From: Helicobacter sp. TUL
GTDB taxonomy: Bacteria > Campylobacterota > Campylobacteria > Campylobacterales > Helicobacteraceae
Assembly (NCBI RefSeq): GCF_002287135.1
Contig: NZ_NESU01000004.1
Coordinates: 1 to 64,000 of the forward strand
DNA length: 64,000 bases
Direction: 5' to 3'
Each line of letters opens with the position of its first letter. Position 1 is the stretch's first letter. The translations under genes were made by a program, and so were the position numbers. The notes below the pieces were generated by a model. That model ran no database searches, was not told the DNA's origin, and saw only the letters and a list, made by a program, of their open reading frames with translations. Below are positions 1 through 9,548 of this stretch, one piece after another.

Positions 1-83
1 ATAAATACAAGAAATTTATTGACTTTATTTTATAACATGATTATTATTAAGACATTACTCTATCAACACTCAAGGGGGTTTTT

Positions 84-2063
84 ATGAGCATTAGCAAAAA
101 GATCATCTGTTCTATCCTTGTATTCATTATTTTGGGTTTTGGAATCTTTATCACCATAAACTACAATACTTCTAAACAAGACATTCTCACAAGCATTACT
201 GCTGGCAAACAAGAAACCATACGAAACGCCGAAAGTTTTGTCCATGAATTTTTTACTACCAAAATTAAAGGTGTAGAGATTTTTGCCAAAGAAATAGAAA
301 AAAGCAGTGATCTTTCTGTAGAACATCTCCGAGCTATGCTAAAAGATGCATTTACTTACACACAAATTGATGCGCTATTTATCGGATATGAGGCAGATGG
401 ACTACTTATCAAAACTGATGATATCTCCAACAATCAACCTTGGATTCTTACACCTGCCAAGGATAACTTTGACTCGCGCACAAGAGCTTGGTTTAAAGAA
501 GCTAAGGCAAGTGGTAAATCTGGACTTTCTACGCCCTATCACGACATCACAACTGGCAAACTTATCACAACTGCATATGCACCTGTATTTGTCAATAATA
601 AACTTGTAGCAGTAATAGGGGGTAATATATTCCTAGATGAGCTTCAAGAAAGTATGAATAAACTCAAAACTACACCTAGCACAACATTTTTTCTCACAGA
701 CAAAAACAATCATATTATTTCACACTCCAACCCTGAACTAATAATGTCTGATGATCCGGAGCTAAAAGACGTCATTGAGCGATATTCTGCATTAGCAGAA
801 AAATTCAAAGGAGAGCCAACTGATCTCATGAAATATAACCTACATGGCGATGAACGCATAGGATTATGCACGCGCAGTAGCAATGGAGGGTGGCTCATAT
901 GCACGGCAAATTCTACTGATGATTATGGGGAAATTTTAGGCACACTTATCATACATCAAGTGCTTTTTTCATTTGTCTTTATGATCGTAATCATCGCGAT
1001 TTTGGGCTTTATTGTGCAATATTTCTTAAAGCCTCTTACACATATTTCAGATGGATTAAAGGCGTTTTTTGCCTTTCTTAATCATACAAGTGATTCTATC
1101 ACGCCAATCACGATCAAATCTAATGATGAATTTGGCAAAATGGCACAAGCCATTAATTACGAAATACAAAATATTCGTGATTCTATTACAAAAGACAGAG
1201 AGCTTGTCAATGAAGCCCTAAGCATAGTCGAAGATGTCAAAATTGGCAAATTCACGAAAACTATCACTCTCCAAAGCAACAATCCACAAACAAATCGTTT
1301 GCGTAATTCGCTAAATGAAATGATAAAAACACTGCGCAATCTGTTGGGTTCGGATCTCGATGAGATTAAAAAGATCTTTGGTAAATTTGAAGCCAATGAT
1401 TTCTCTCACAGAATCTCTAATCCTATTGGTTTGCAAAACAATGTCAATACTCTTGCTCAAGTCATTGTTAATATGCTCCAAGTCTCTGCAGACCACGCAA
1501 AAATCCTCAGTGATAAAGCCCAGAATCTTCAAGATTCTATGCATAAATTACTAGAAGGCTCTCAATCTCAAGCAAGTGCGCTCGAACAATCTGCCGCTGC
1601 CGTAGAAGAAATAAGCTCATCAATGCAAAGTGTCAATGACAAAACCACAGAAACAACAAAACAAGCAGAGGATATTAAAAATATCGTAGGCGTGATTAAA
1701 GACATTGCTGATCAAACAAACCTCTTGGCACTTAATGCTGCTATTGAAGCCGCAAGAGCAGGAGAACATGGAAGAGGATTTGCCGTTGTTGCTGATGAAG
1801 TAAGAAAACTAGCAGAAAAAACAACAAAATCTCTAGGCGAAATCGAGGCTAATGTAAATGTTTTGGTGCAGTCTTCTAATGAGGTCGCAGAATCTATTCT
1901 TGAGCAAACTGAGGGCTTACACCAAATTAATATATCTATCTCACAACTAGAAACTCAAACACAACAAAATGTTGAGATCGCGCATACAACAAACGACATC
2001 ACACAAGAAGTCAATGTCATTGCCACAGAGATTCTTGATGATGTGAAGAAAAAGAAATTTTAA
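84..2063 (+). CDS. Methyl-accepting chemotaxis protein with double Cache sensor domain
   Basis: This is a transmembrane chemoreceptor that passes ligand binding in the periplasm to the CheA/CheW complex. A first membrane segment spans about residues 6-26, followed by a periplasmic region of about 260 residues with dCache character ([13 protein letters not shown] and GGNIFLDEL are typical). A second membrane segment lies at about 290-315, then a HAMP region, then the signalling coiled coil. The conserved hairpin tip, including [19 protein letters not shown], lies near residues 542-577. The length of 659 is normal for the family. The start follows an AGGGGG-type ribosome site a few bases upstream. 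No C-terminal CheR/CheB tethering pentapeptide is visible. The ligand cannot be told from sequence. It stands alone, with the opposite strand used downstream. Confidence 0.93.
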   Translation: MSISKKIICSILVFIILGFGIFITINYNTSKQDILTSITAGKQETIRNAESFVHEFFTTKIKGVEIFAKEIEKSSDLSVEHLRAMLKDAFTYTQIDALFIGYEADGLLIKTDDISNNQPWILTPAKDNFDSRTRAWFKEAKASGKSGLSTPYHDITTGKLITTAYAPVFVNNKLVAVIGGNIFLDELQESMNKLKTTPSTTFFLTDKNNHIISHSNPELIMSDDPELKDVIERYSALAEKFKGEPTDLMKYNLHGDERIGLCTRSSNGGWLICTANSTDDYGEILGTLIIHQVLFSFVFMIVIIAILGFIVQYFLKPLTHISDGLKAFFAFLNHTSDSITPITIKSNDEFGKMAQAINYEIQNIRDSITKDRELVNEALSIVEDVKIGKFTKTITLQSNNPQTNRLRNSLNEMIKTLRNLLGSDLDEIKKIFGKFEANDFSHRISNPIGLQNNVNTLAQVIVNMLQVSADHAKILSDKAQNLQDSMHKLLEGSQSQASALEQSAAAVEEISSSMQSVNDKTTETTKQAEDIKNIVGVIKDIADQTNLLALNAAIEAARAGEHGRGFAVVADEVRKLAEKTTKSLGEIEANVNVLVQSSNEVAESILEQTEGLHQINISISQLETQTQQNVEIAHTTNDITQEVNVIATEILDDVKKKKF

Positions 2064-2070
2064 GACACAC

Positions 2071-2094
2071 TAATCCCCTAAGTAATGGGGATTA
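2071..2094. terminator. Possible terminator hairpin between convergent genes
   Basis: An 8-bp perfect inverted repeat (taatcccc / ggggatta) with an 8-base loop lies 8 bases after the chemoreceptor stop and 43 bases before the stop of the convergent ferredoxin gene. There is no strong T-run after it, so termination is inferred from position and stem only. Confidence 0.45.
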
Positions 2095-2136
2095 ATACAT
2101 ATATAATATAAGAATCTAGCCACTACAAGATAAGAT

Positions 2137-2643
2137 TTATGTAAGTGTGCCTTTTATGGTAATGCTAAAACTTGGACATCTTGCATAGCATAACCCACAA
2201 GCACTGCATCGCCCTAAATCTATTTCAGGATACAATCCCCCGCTAAATATAACTGCATTTTCTCCACAGGCATCTTTGCAACTCATACACAGAGTCTTTT
2301 GCCACGCCAAACATGTAAGAGGATCAATAGAAACCTTAGCTGCAATAGCAGAAGGTTGTTGTGTATGCACTATTTCCAAAGGTGCCTCATCGCCCCATAA
2401 TTCTTGACATGCGTGAGCGCATTGCTCACAAAATACGCAACCAGCGATCATAAAATTAAGATATGGGGTGCTATTGGCATTCTTAATAATAATATGTTCT
2501 GGGCAGCTTGTGGCACATTTTCCCTCACATTGCGCACACTTGTGTAATGCGTGGAGGTTTTTCACATAAGGCAAAGGGATAAAATCTGCTTTTCTCCCAA
2601 AAGTCGCACTAAATACACCAAAAATTCCACCACGCTTTTGCAT
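2137..2643 (-). CDS. NapF-like ferredoxin-type 4Fe-4S protein
   Basis: A small cytoplasmic iron-sulfur protein of 168 residues. Several cysteine clusters are visible: CAQCEGKCATSCP near residue 36, CVFCEQCAHAC near 70, a looser CLAWQKTLCMSCKDAC near 111, and CSACGLCYARCP near 141. This is the layout of NapF-type multi-cluster ferredoxins, which in Campylobacterota accompany periplasmic nitrate reductase maturation. No nap genes are in view, so the napF name is not applied. The start codon lies 2 bases after the stop of yraN, so the two are probably co-transcribed. Confidence 0.7.
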   Translation of the reverse strand: MQKRGGIFGVFSATFGRKADFIPLPYVKNLHALHKCAQCEGKCATSCPEHIIIKNANSTPYLNFMIAGCVFCEQCAHACQELWGDEAPLEIVHTQQPSAIAAKVSIDPLTCLAWQKTLCMSCKDACGENAVIFSGGLYPEIDLGRCSACGLCYARCPSFSITIKGTLT

Positions 2644-2645
2644 AT

Positions 2646-2984
2646 CTAACCTTGTGTAATATTTTCTAAGAGTTCAAATTCTATCTGCTCCCCATAACGC
2701 ACAATAAGCGCATCAATACAATAAGGCAATCTTGAGGGATATTTGGCAAGATATATACGCACCGCCTTTTGCACCTTGGCAATCTTGGCAGGAGTGATAT
2801 TAAACACAGGCTCAAACCCTATGCCACTCTTAACTTCTATAAAATGCAAGAGGTTTGCACGCTTGGCAATAATATCAATCTCACCATAACGGGCAAAAAA
2901 ATTACGCTCAATAATTTCAAATCCTAAGCCCTCAAGATATGCACAAGCCTCACTTTCAGCCTGTAATCCCTTAGCTCTGCTCAT
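2646..2984 (-). CDS. yraN: YraN (UPF0102) family endonuclease-like protein
   Basis: A 112-residue member of the UPF0102/YraN family, which has a Holliday-junction-resolvase-like nuclease fold and no settled function. The family signature is present: a G-x-x-x-E start (KGLQAESEACAYL), then RNFFARYGEIDIIA and the catalytic-like FIEVKSG, giving the E...D...E-x-K pattern of PD-(D/E)XK proteins. It sits between hom and the ferredoxin gene with 2-5 base gaps. In C. jejuni the corresponding gene (Cj0148c) is next to hom as well. Confidence 0.9.
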   Translation of the reverse strand: MSRAKGLQAESEACAYLEGLGFEIIERNFFARYGEIDIIAKRANLLHFIEVKSGIGFEPVFNITPAKIAKVQKAVRIYLAKYPSRLPYCIDALIVRYGEQIEFELLENITQG

Positions 2985-2989
2985 AACAT

Positions 2990-4270
2990 TTAGTCTTGTA
3001 TGCGGATTTTATAAGGCTCACTAAGCACACTTGAGAGAGATGTAAAGGCGGCTAGGGCGTTGTTTATGTCTGATTCTTTACTTGTGTGTGTAGAAAACAA
3101 AAGTTTTGCTACTCCCTTATCTTGATGTTCTTTTTGTAAAAATGCCTTGATAGAAATATGATTATCCCCTAGAATCTGTGCTATTTGGCTTAGCACCCCA
3201 GGCTTATCTTGTGTATAAAGGCGAATATAATATTTAGAAAGAATGTCTTTTGGGGCTTTTAAGCTAAGCGAGGTTTGGATAGATTCTGAAAATCCAAGCA
3301 TACTAGAATGTGTATCACGCGCAATTTCAATAAGATCTGAAATTACAGAACTTGCCGTAGCCTCACCACCAGCTCCAGCACCATAATACATACTTTCCCC
3401 AACACAATCTCCCAACACACTAATGCCATTCATCACACCACTTACCTTGCCAATCATACAATCTCGATTAATAAGCGTAGGGTGCACACGCAATTCAAGT
3501 GTATCATCTTGTCGTTTGGCAATACCTAAGAGCTTAATCACATAGCCAAACTCTTTGGCAAATTCCATATCATCGGTAGTGATACCCTCAATACCTTCAA
3601 TCAAAATATCTTCAGGCACTGCATTAATACCATATGCCAAAGAAGCAAGAATAAGTAGCTTTGCGCCAGCGTCATAGCCATTAATATCTAGCGTAGGATC
3701 AGCCTCGGCATACCCTAAATCTTGTGCTTCTTTAAGCGCATTTGCAAAGCTTTTGTTATGCTCAAACATTTGTGTCAAAATATAATTACTTGTGCCATTT
3801 AAAATCGCATTCAGCGCCAAAATATGATTTGATCCTAACCCATCTTTTAATGTGCGAATGATAGGAATCCCACCACCCACACTCGCTTCAAAACCTATAG
3901 GAATATCTCCTGCAATTTGCTCTAGCTCAAAGCGATGATACGCTAACATAGCCTTATTGGCGGTGATAAGTGCCTTGCCTTTTTGAAGTGTCTTTTTGGC
4001 AACTTCATAGGCGTCATGCACACCACCCATTAACTCTAAGACAACATCAATGCTTTCATCTTCTAGCACATCATTTATATCCGTGCTAAGAGGTATCACA
4101 TAATCACCAAGCCTTTTTTTAGCCTTGGCAATATCTCGCACCACGCCTTTTTTCAGACAAAATTCTGCACCGGCACGCGCACTAATAAGGGCTTTGTTTT
4201 GCTCTAGAATCTTAACAACTGCACTTCCTACTACACCAACACCAATGATACCTATATTTAAGCTTCGCAT
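2990..4270 (-). CDS. hom: Homoserine dehydrogenase
   Basis: Reduces aspartate semialdehyde to homoserine with NAD(P)H in threonine and methionine synthesis. The N-terminal nucleotide-binding motif [13 protein letters not shown] is at residues 6-18. The catalytic-domain signature [11 protein letters not shown] and the [16 protein letters not shown] stretch follow. The C-terminal ACT domain (about 345-420) contains [16 protein letters not shown]. The 426-residue length matches bacterial monofunctional Hom with an ACT tail, which suggests feedback control by threonine. It follows the aminotransferase gene by 10 bases in the same operon. Confidence 0.95.
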   Translation of the reverse strand: MRSLNIGIIGVGVVGSAVVKILEQNKALISARAGAEFCLKKGVVRDIAKAKKRLGDYVIPLSTDINDVLEDESIDVVLELMGGVHDAYEVAKKTLQKGKALITANKAMLAYHRFELEQIAGDIPIGFEASVGGGIPIIRTLKDGLGSNHILALNAILNGTSNYILTQMFEHNKSFANALKEAQDLGYAEADPTLDINGYDAGAKLLILASLAYGINAVPEDILIEGIEGITTDDMEFAKEFGYVIKLLGIAKRQDDTLELRVHPTLINRDCMIGKVSGVMNGISVLGDCVGESMYYGAGAGGEATASSVISDLIEIARDTHSSMLGFSESIQTSLSLKAPKDILSKYYIRLYTQDKPGVLSQIAQILGDNHISIKAFLQKEHQDKGVAKLLFSTHTSKESDINNALAAFTSLSSVLSEPYKIRIQD

Positions 4271-4280
4271 ACAATCCTAC

Positions 4281-5504
4281 TTATTTTTGCTTTGTATCTT
4301 CAAAACGCTTCAAAAATACCTTGAGATTACGCGCAGCTTGGCGAATACGCTTTTGATTTTCAATAAGCGCGATACGCACATATCCTTCACCATGATGTCC
4401 GAATCCAACACCCGGACTTAATGCAATTTTTGCTTCCTGCAACAATTGCTTACAAAACTCCATACTGCCCAAATGCTCTACCACTGAGGGAATCTTTGCC
4501 CAAATAAACATACTCGCCTTTGGTTTTTGAATCTCCCACCCCGCATCTTTAAAAGATTGTATCAAAACTTCCATACGCGTTTGATACTTTTCTTTTATCT
4601 CTTCAATACAACTTTGATCGCCATCTAGCGCAATTGTAGCGGCTATTTGCATAGGTGTGTAGATTCCATAATCAAGCCAACTTTTGATTTTTTGCAAAGC
4701 CTGCACAATCTTAGGATTGCCCACAACAAACCCTACACGCCACCCTGCCATATTATAGGTTTTACTTAGCGTATAAGTCTCTACAGCGACATCTTTAGCG
4801 CCCTCAATCTCCAAAATGCTTGGTGTTTTATAATCCCCAAAACATAATTCAGCATACGCAATATCCGAAATAATATAGAATCTCTCTTTTTTAGCAAGTG
4901 CCACAAGACGCTCATAAAAGCGTTTATACACAATAGTTGTAGTCGGATTGTGTGGAAAATTTACCACAACAAATTTTGGTTTTGGCACATTTTCGCAAAG
5001 TGTTTGTGTCAAAGAAGCAAAAAATTCCTCCTCATCAAGCTCCATATTTTCATTCCACTTGATAGGAAAATTATGCACATTAGCACCATTAAGAATAAAG
5101 GCATAAGAATGAATAGGATACGCTGGTTCAGGCACTACCGCGCTATCACCGGGATTTGTTATGGCTTGGATAAGATGTGCATAACCCTCTTTGCTTCCCA
5201 TTGTTACACACGCTTCAAGTTCGGGATCTAAATCTACATTATACGTGCGTTTATACCAATTGCAAATCGCCAAACGAAGTTTATAAATTCCCTTGCTTAC
5301 AGAATAGCCGTGATTTTTTGGTTTGTTGGCAGCTTCACAAAGTTTATCAACAATATGTTGCGGAGTCGCACCATCTGGGTTACCCATAGAAAAATCAATC
5401 ACATCTTCGCCATTTTGTCGCATTTGTAGCTTGATTTCATTTATCGCGGCAAACACATACTTTGGCAAACGCTTTATTTTTTCAAATTCGATCTCATCAA
5501 ACAT
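4281..5504 (-). CDS. PLP-dependent aminotransferase, class I/II (AlaC/AspB-like)
   Basis: A cytosolic fold-type I aminotransferase of 407 residues. The Schiff-base lysine is K248 in the context TLSKTYNMAGWRVGF. Other family marks are SMGNPDGATP near residue 39, NFPHNPT near 182 and SDIAYAEL near 213. The sequence is closest in feel to the AlaC / LL-diaminopimelate aminotransferase-like branch, and the C. jejuni counterpart next to hom is annotated only as an aminotransferase. The substrate could be alanine, aspartate or a diaminopimelate intermediate; sequence alone does not decide. It is operon-linked to hom. Confidence 0.85.
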   Translation of the reverse strand: MFDEIEFEKIKRLPKYVFAAINEIKLQMRQNGEDVIDFSMGNPDGATPQHIVDKLCEAANKPKNHGYSVSKGIYKLRLAICNWYKRTYNVDLDPELEACVTMGSKEGYAHLIQAITNPGDSAVVPEPAYPIHSYAFILNGANVHNFPIKWNENMELDEEEFFASLTQTLCENVPKPKFVVVNFPHNPTTTIVYKRFYERLVALAKKERFYIISDIAYAELCFGDYKTPSILEIEGAKDVAVETYTLSKTYNMAGWRVGFVVGNPKIVQALQKIKSWLDYGIYTPMQIAATIALDGDQSCIEEIKEKYQTRMEVLIQSFKDAGWEIQKPKASMFIWAKIPSVVEHLGSMEFCKQLLQEAKIALSPGVGFGHHGEGYVRIALIENQKRIRQAARNLKVFLKRFEDTKQK

Positions 5505-5523
5505 TCTTCACTCCTTATTTAAC

Positions 5524-6327
5524 CTAATCATACTCCACATTAATGCCACTTCTAAGATTCATAGGATTATTCCCATCAGTAATCATCACAAAGCTTACAC
5601 CTTGTGGGACTTTGACGCTCACGCTTGTTTTAGAATCTTGGCTCAAAATCGAATCTAAAATTCGCAAATTTCTATCATAAAGCACGATACGAGGATACCA
5701 TTTAGATTGTGCAGAGATTTTAATCTTGCCTTGTGTTTGGAGGCTAAGCCAATATTGACCAGACACATCGCGCAAGGCAAGGGGTTGATTGGTAAGCAAA
5801 AGTCGTGCATTTGGAATCTGTGGATTATCAATCTCTAAGAGATATTCCCAATTTTGTGCATTCTGATGTTTGATGTCAATGCAGCGTATTCCGCGCTTTT
5901 CTAACTCACTCATAATAATACTAAGATCGGGCGTGTGTTCGGTTACAAACACAAAGCTAAGCGAGGTAATACCATTGTTATAATCTGCCTTTTGGACATT
6001 AAAAAACGCATATCCCATACTAGAGAGTATGTCATTTATCGTGCGTGTTAGCAATATAGGACTCGTGCGTGCAACAAAGTTAAGTTGCACCTCAAGAGGA
6101 CTTGAAAATTTAAGAATAAGCAAACCATTATTTTTAAGTGCTTGGACGACATTTTTCATATTAATGCCGCCATTAGTATAAAAAAGACTTTTGTCGCGAA
6201 AAATATTTTGGATAAAATTTGCATTTACTTGGTAGTTTTTCTCGCCGATGAGATTTTTTATTTTTTCATCAAGCACATCGCCCCAAAGTAATTGCAAACA
6301 CAAAACAAACACAAAATATTTTTTCAT
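5524..6327 (-). CDS. Exported protein of unknown function (Cj0151c-like position)
   Basis: A 267-residue protein starting with a clear signal peptide (MKKYFVFVLCLQLLWGD, cleavage near residue 16), so periplasmic or envelope-attached. The middle contains a repeated alpha/beta pattern reminiscent of secretin N-domains (RTINDILSSMGYAFF and the following YNNGITSLSFVFV), and the C-terminal third looks like a beta-sandwich. I do not recognise a named family. Its place between an aminotransferase and a membrane protein matches the C. jejuni pair Cj0151c/Cj0152c. The 14-base gap to the next gene suggests that they work together. Confidence 0.7.
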   Translation of the reverse strand: MKKYFVFVLCLQLLWGDVLDEKIKNLIGEKNYQVNANFIQNIFRDKSLFYTNGGINMKNVVQALKNNGLLILKFSSPLEVQLNFVARTSPILLTRTINDILSSMGYAFFNVQKADYNNGITSLSFVFVTEHTPDLSIIMSELEKRGIRCIDIKHQNAQNWEYLLEIDNPQIPNARLLLTNQPLALRDVSGQYWLSLQTQGKIKISAQSKWYPRIVLYDRNLRILDSILSQDSKTSVSVKVPQGVSFVMITDGNNPMNLRSGINVEYD

Positions 6328-6341
6328 CTACTAACCTTGCA

Positions 6342-7478
6342 TTACCAATTATCCTGAGGGTGAAGCCGTCTATATGTGGCATAGTTTATTTCTTTAAGAG
6401 ATGTGCCATCATAATAAAAACGCACAAAATTTTGTGTCCTGTGCTGGAATGTTTGATTATCTACCAAACTCTCAAAATCACTATGTCCAAACACAAAAAT
6501 ATAGCGCCTATCAAGATCAATATCATAAGTATTATTAAGATTAAGTTGTGTGGATTTGTCATTGGTAAGATCCACTACACCCACCCATAATGCACTATTT
6601 GGCATAATAGTAAGTTTTGGAATAGGTTGAGGCAAAGCTCTATCTACAATTGCTCGCTGTGGAAGTTGCTCTGGAAGCGGTGTCTCTTGTATAGAAGTTT
6701 GAGGATTTTGTGGTAAGGCATTAAAATCTATGTAGATTCCATCATAATCGCTTGTATTACTAGCTTGGGCATTTGCAGTGCCTTGTGAATCTGGAGAATC
6801 TACAAGAGATTGAGATTGCAAATCCTGATTTCTTGTCATCTCATTACTAGATGCTTCATCATTAGTTACCTCATTGTCAGATGCAGTATCACTAGCTTGT
6901 GTATCCTCTAAGATAACAATTTCTGAAGTCTGTGGTTTTGGCATATCCGCCTTTTTGACAATGGGTGCTGGCTTCATAAACATCTTGTATCCCAAATACA
7001 ACACACAACCCACCACAATAGCACCCAAAAACACAAAAAACACTACATTTGCTACATTGTTTTTTTGTTCGCTAGTAGGCTGTTTAGTGTTTGTTGCTTC
7101 TTGTAAATCTTTTTTGGGAAGTTTCAAATCTTTAATCATTGTCGAAACTTCCTTAGGAGCTTTGGGTGCTTGAGACTTTTGTTTGATATCAATATCTACA
7201 ACAGAACTTGCCTTAGGAGTTACTTCTGGCTGTGGCTCTGGTTGAGAAATTTTATTGTGATAGAGGGCATACTCTTTGAGCCAATCGGACAAATCAAGTC
7301 CGTATTCACGCTCCAACATACTCACAAAGCCCTTGACACGCACATCTTCTATCTTGTCAAAACGCTTTTGTAAAATATCATCAATTTTATTTGTAGCAAG
7401 TCTTGTTGTTTTATTGATTTCCTTAATCCCAATTCCCTTGAGATATTCAAGTTGCTCATCTAATGTTTTGTCTTTCAT
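6342..7478 (-). CDS. Single-pass membrane protein of unknown function (Cj0152c-like)
   Basis: A 378-residue protein with three parts. A charged helical N-terminal domain (about 1-75) is followed by a proline/lysine-rich linker. One membrane helix (about 148-170) contains VVFFVFLGAIVVGCVLYLG. The periplasmic part starts with an Asp/Ser/Thr/Asn-rich low-complexity stretch (about 185-255) and ends in a small folded domain (about 290-378) with LWVGVVDLTN and RRYIFVFGH. The topology is N-in, C-out, like RodZ-type scaffold proteins, but I cannot show homology to RodZ. It overlaps nothing and ends 14 bases before the exported protein gene. The same pair lies beside rlmB in C. jejuni. Confidence 0.7.
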   Translation of the reverse strand: MKDKTLDEQLEYLKGIGIKEINKTTRLATNKIDDILQKRFDKIEDVRVKGFVSMLEREYGLDLSDWLKEYALYHNKISQPEPQPEVTPKASSVVDIDIKQKSQAPKAPKEVSTMIKDLKLPKKDLQEATNTKQPTSEQKNNVANVVFFVFLGAIVVGCVLYLGYKMFMKPAPIVKKADMPKPQTSEIVILEDTQASDTASDNEVTNDEASSNEMTRNQDLQSQSLVDSPDSQGTANAQASNTSDYDGIYIDFNALPQNPQTSIQETPLPEQLPQRAIVDRALPQPIPKLTIMPNSALWVGVVDLTNDKSTQLNLNNTYDIDLDRRYIFVFGHSDFESLVDNQTFQHRTQNFVRFYYDGTSLKEINYATYRRLHPQDNW

Positions 7479-7480
7479 TA

Positions 7481-8269
7481 CTAACCCTTAAGCGATAATA
7501 ATCTATGTAACAAAATAGCACACGCGTGTGCTACATTTAACGAATCAAAAGTGTGTGCCATAGGAATGCTAAGTATTGTATCTAATTTTTTAGAAACTTT
7601 GGCACTAAGCCCCTCTCCCTCGCTTCCCATAAACAACGCCCATTTTTTGTATTGTGATTTCAAAGGAGTTATTATACCTTGTTTTTGCGAATTTAGCGAT
7701 GTTTGGGATAAGGATTGTGGCACAGATGAAGGGGATATGTTTGCTTGTATAAAACTATGGATACTCTCCCCTGCCATATCAGCACCAAAAAGCCTAAAAT
7801 CCGCCATTTTTAGCTCATTGATACAATCAAGCGCACGCGGAATGACGCAAAATGGCATATCCAAAAGTGCTCCTGCACTAGATCGCATAATGCCTTCTAG
7901 CGCATTTTTTTGCAAATTTACATCGCACAACACCACACCTGCAGCCCCCAACGCATAAGCGCTACGCACAATTGCACCGATATTGCCCACATCACTTAAT
8001 CCACACAATATCACTAGTGTATCAAGCTCAAGCATAGGGCGTATGTCTTTGCTAGGTTCATACATAACCTGCAATAACACGCCTTGATGATTGCGTCCGT
8101 GTGCGAGGGCTTGGGCTTTTTTAAAATCTAAAATCTTTATGGGTTTATGCATTTGTTTAAGGCGCGCGAATTGATCTTTTGGTAAATCTTTGGCAACATA
8201 GATTTCTTGAATCTTTTCCTTGTGATGTGCTAGCACATAGCTTACAGGCTGCTTCCCAAAAACAATCAC
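7481..8269 (-). CDS. rlmB: SpoU/TrmH-family rRNA 2'-O-methyltransferase (RlmB-like)
   Basis: Probably methylates the 2'-O of a guanosine in 23S rRNA. The N-terminal RNA-binding part starts MIVFGKQPVSYVL. The knotted SPOUT methyltransferase domain has the three family motifs: LCGLSDVGNIGAIVRSA near residue 88, ALFMGSEGEGLS near 211 and IPMAHTFDSLNVAHACAILLH near the end. It uses a GTG start preceded by AAGGA at good spacing. The length of 262 is typical. A serine/glutamine-rich insert (about 179-205) is not found in E. coli RlmB. It lies in the conserved rsmI-rlmB block. Confidence 0.85.
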   Translation of the reverse strand: MIVFGKQPVSYVLAHHKEKIQEIYVAKDLPKDQFARLKQMHKPIKILDFKKAQALAHGRNHQGVLLQVMYEPSKDIRPMLELDTLVILCGLSDVGNIGAIVRSAYALGAAGVVLCDVNLQKNALEGIMRSSAGALLDMPFCVIPRALDCINELKMADFRLFGADMAGESIHSFIQANISPSSVPQSLSQTSLNSQKQGIITPLKSQYKKWALFMGSEGEGLSAKVSKKLDTILSIPMAHTFDSLNVAHACAILLHRLLSLKG

Positions 8270-8278
8270 AACTATTCC

Positions 8279-9169
8279 TTATGGTAAAAGCGAAGTGTCT
8301 GTGGTATGGCTAGATTCTCTGTGGGGTTTCATCGTATGAGATTCTAAAAGCTCTTGGTAACACTCCTTGACATTTCTTTGTGTCAAATGCGCAAGAATCT
8401 TAGCCTTTGCTTTTGGCGCTATATCGAGTGCTTCTACCTCGCTTAAACGCAAACTTGGTTCTTCCTTGCTTTCATCTACAAGGCATAGCACCCATTCTCC
8501 AAGAATCTTTGTCCTCTCTAATTGTCGCAAAATCTCTGTAGCATTACCAAAAAATCTTGCTTGGTGAATCTTGCTAAGCTCCTTGCATACGCACAAATAA
8601 GCATTTGGCAATACAATCTCTATGTCTTTTAGGCTTTGGAGGATTCTATGTGGGCTTTCATACCAAATACAAGGCACACCAAGCATGGCATAATGTCGGA
8701 GGATTTGCTGTCTTTGGGATTGCTTGTGTGGCAAAAAACCACCGAAGAAAAAGCCTTGAGATTCTATACCACTAGAGGCAAAACACACATTAAGGGCACT
8801 TGCACCGGGCAAGACATCATATGCTATGTCATGAGTGATACACCATTGCACAAGTTTCGCACCCGGATCACTGATAGTGGGCATACCCGCATCACTCAAA
8901 TATACGACATTTTGACTAAAAAATTCCCGATCAAAAGTCTCTAATATGTGTTCTTCGTTATGAGAATGTAGTGAAATAAAACGTTTATGAGAGAGTGCTA
9001 CTGAATCTAGTAAATCACCAAAAAGCGATCGCTCCAAAAGTAGCGTATAGAGTTTTTTTGTTATGCGTGTATCTTCACACAACACAACTTGAGCTTGTGC
9101 TAGAGCCTGTAAACTCCTAAGGCTAATGTCTAAAAGATTACCAATAGGGGCTGGGAGGATCGTAAGCAC
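8279..9169 (-). CDS. rsmI: 16S rRNA (cytidine(1402)-2'-O)-methyltransferase
   Basis: A tetrapyrrole-methylase-fold enzyme acting on 16S rRNA C1402. Marks are the N-terminal LPAPIGNLLDISLRSLQAL, VLCEDTR, LSDAGMPTISDPG and the ASGIESQGFFFGGFLP region. The length of 296 agrees with the family. Translation appears to start at GTG with little visible ribosome site, 9 bases after the rpmE stop, so it may be coupled to rpmE. The C-terminal 30 residues (SHTMKPHRESSHTTD) are low-complexity and probably disordered. Confidence 0.92.
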   Translation of the reverse strand: MLTILPAPIGNLLDISLRSLQALAQAQVVLCEDTRITKKLYTLLLERSLFGDLLDSVALSHKRFISLHSHNEEHILETFDREFFSQNVVYLSDAGMPTISDPGAKLVQWCITHDIAYDVLPGASALNVCFASSGIESQGFFFGGFLPHKQSQRQQILRHYAMLGVPCIWYESPHRILQSLKDIEIVLPNAYLCVCKELSKIHQARFFGNATEILRQLERTKILGEWVLCLVDESKEEPSLRLSEVEALDIAPKAKAKILAHLTQRNVKECYQELLESHTMKPHRESSHTTDTSLLP

Positions 9170-9178
9170 AACACAGAA

Positions 9179-9382
9179 TTATTTGAGATTATACTTTTGG
9201 CGGAACTTCTCTACTCTACCTGTCGCATCAGCGATTTTGTCACTTCCTGTATAAAATGGATGACAAAAACTTGAAATATCAACGCGAAGCTGTGGTTTAG
9301 TGCTTAATACTTCAATTTCTTTGCCACTTGTAACACAAGTTACCTTGCATGGAACATATTCTGGGTGAATACCTTTTTTCAT
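9179..9382 (-). CDS. rpmE: 50S ribosomal protein L31
   Basis: Ribosomal protein L31 of 67 residues, beginning MKKGIHPEY and ending in RVEKFRQKYNL. The ATG at 9382 is chosen because AGAGG lies about 7 bases upstream; an in-frame TTG two codons earlier is a less likely start. Zinc-type L31 has two cysteine pairs. Here there are CKVTC and then a single cysteine in SSFCHPFYTG, so one zinc ligand of the classical set is replaced by serine. It leads the rpmE-rsmI-rlmB block and has its own promoter upstream. Confidence 0.95.
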   Translation of the reverse strand: MKKGIHPEYVPCKVTCVTSGKEIEVLSTKPQLRVDISSFCHPFYTGSDKIADATGRVEKFRQKYNLK

Positions 9383-9422
9383 CTCCAAACCTCTTTAAGA
9401 AATGTAGTTTTAAAAACTTGGG

Positions 9423-9428
9423 ATTGTA
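9423..9428 (-). promoter_or_regulatory. Extended -10 element for rpmE block
   Basis: On the minus strand the sequence reads TTGCTACAATCC: a TACAAT -10 box with the TGN extension typical of Helicobacter vegetative promoters, about 41 bases before the rpmE start. No matching -35 box is obvious, which is normal for this group. Confidence 0.45.
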
Positions 9429-9515
9429 GCAAAAAATTATTAAAAAACTTTTAAATTATCATTAAGAAAACGATAACCATACACAAGTTACAATCACTCT
9501 AGATTCTAGCAAGGC

Positions 9516-9521
9516 TATAAA
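9516..9521 (+). promoter_or_regulatory. Possible -10 element for the SafE-like gene
   Basis: TATAAA lies 28 bases before the TTG start, which would place the transcript start near 9529, just upstream of the AAGG ribosome site. No -35 element is evident. Confidence 0.3.
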
Positions 9522-9548
9522 AATCACTTTGAAATTAAGGTAAGGCAT

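Noticed and set aside
9450-9490. Possible Fur box between rpmE and the SafE-like gene (ttatc...gataa)
   Set aside because: Only the outer five bases are inverted and the spacing is unlike a Fur site in this AT-rich DNA; no iron gene is adjacent.
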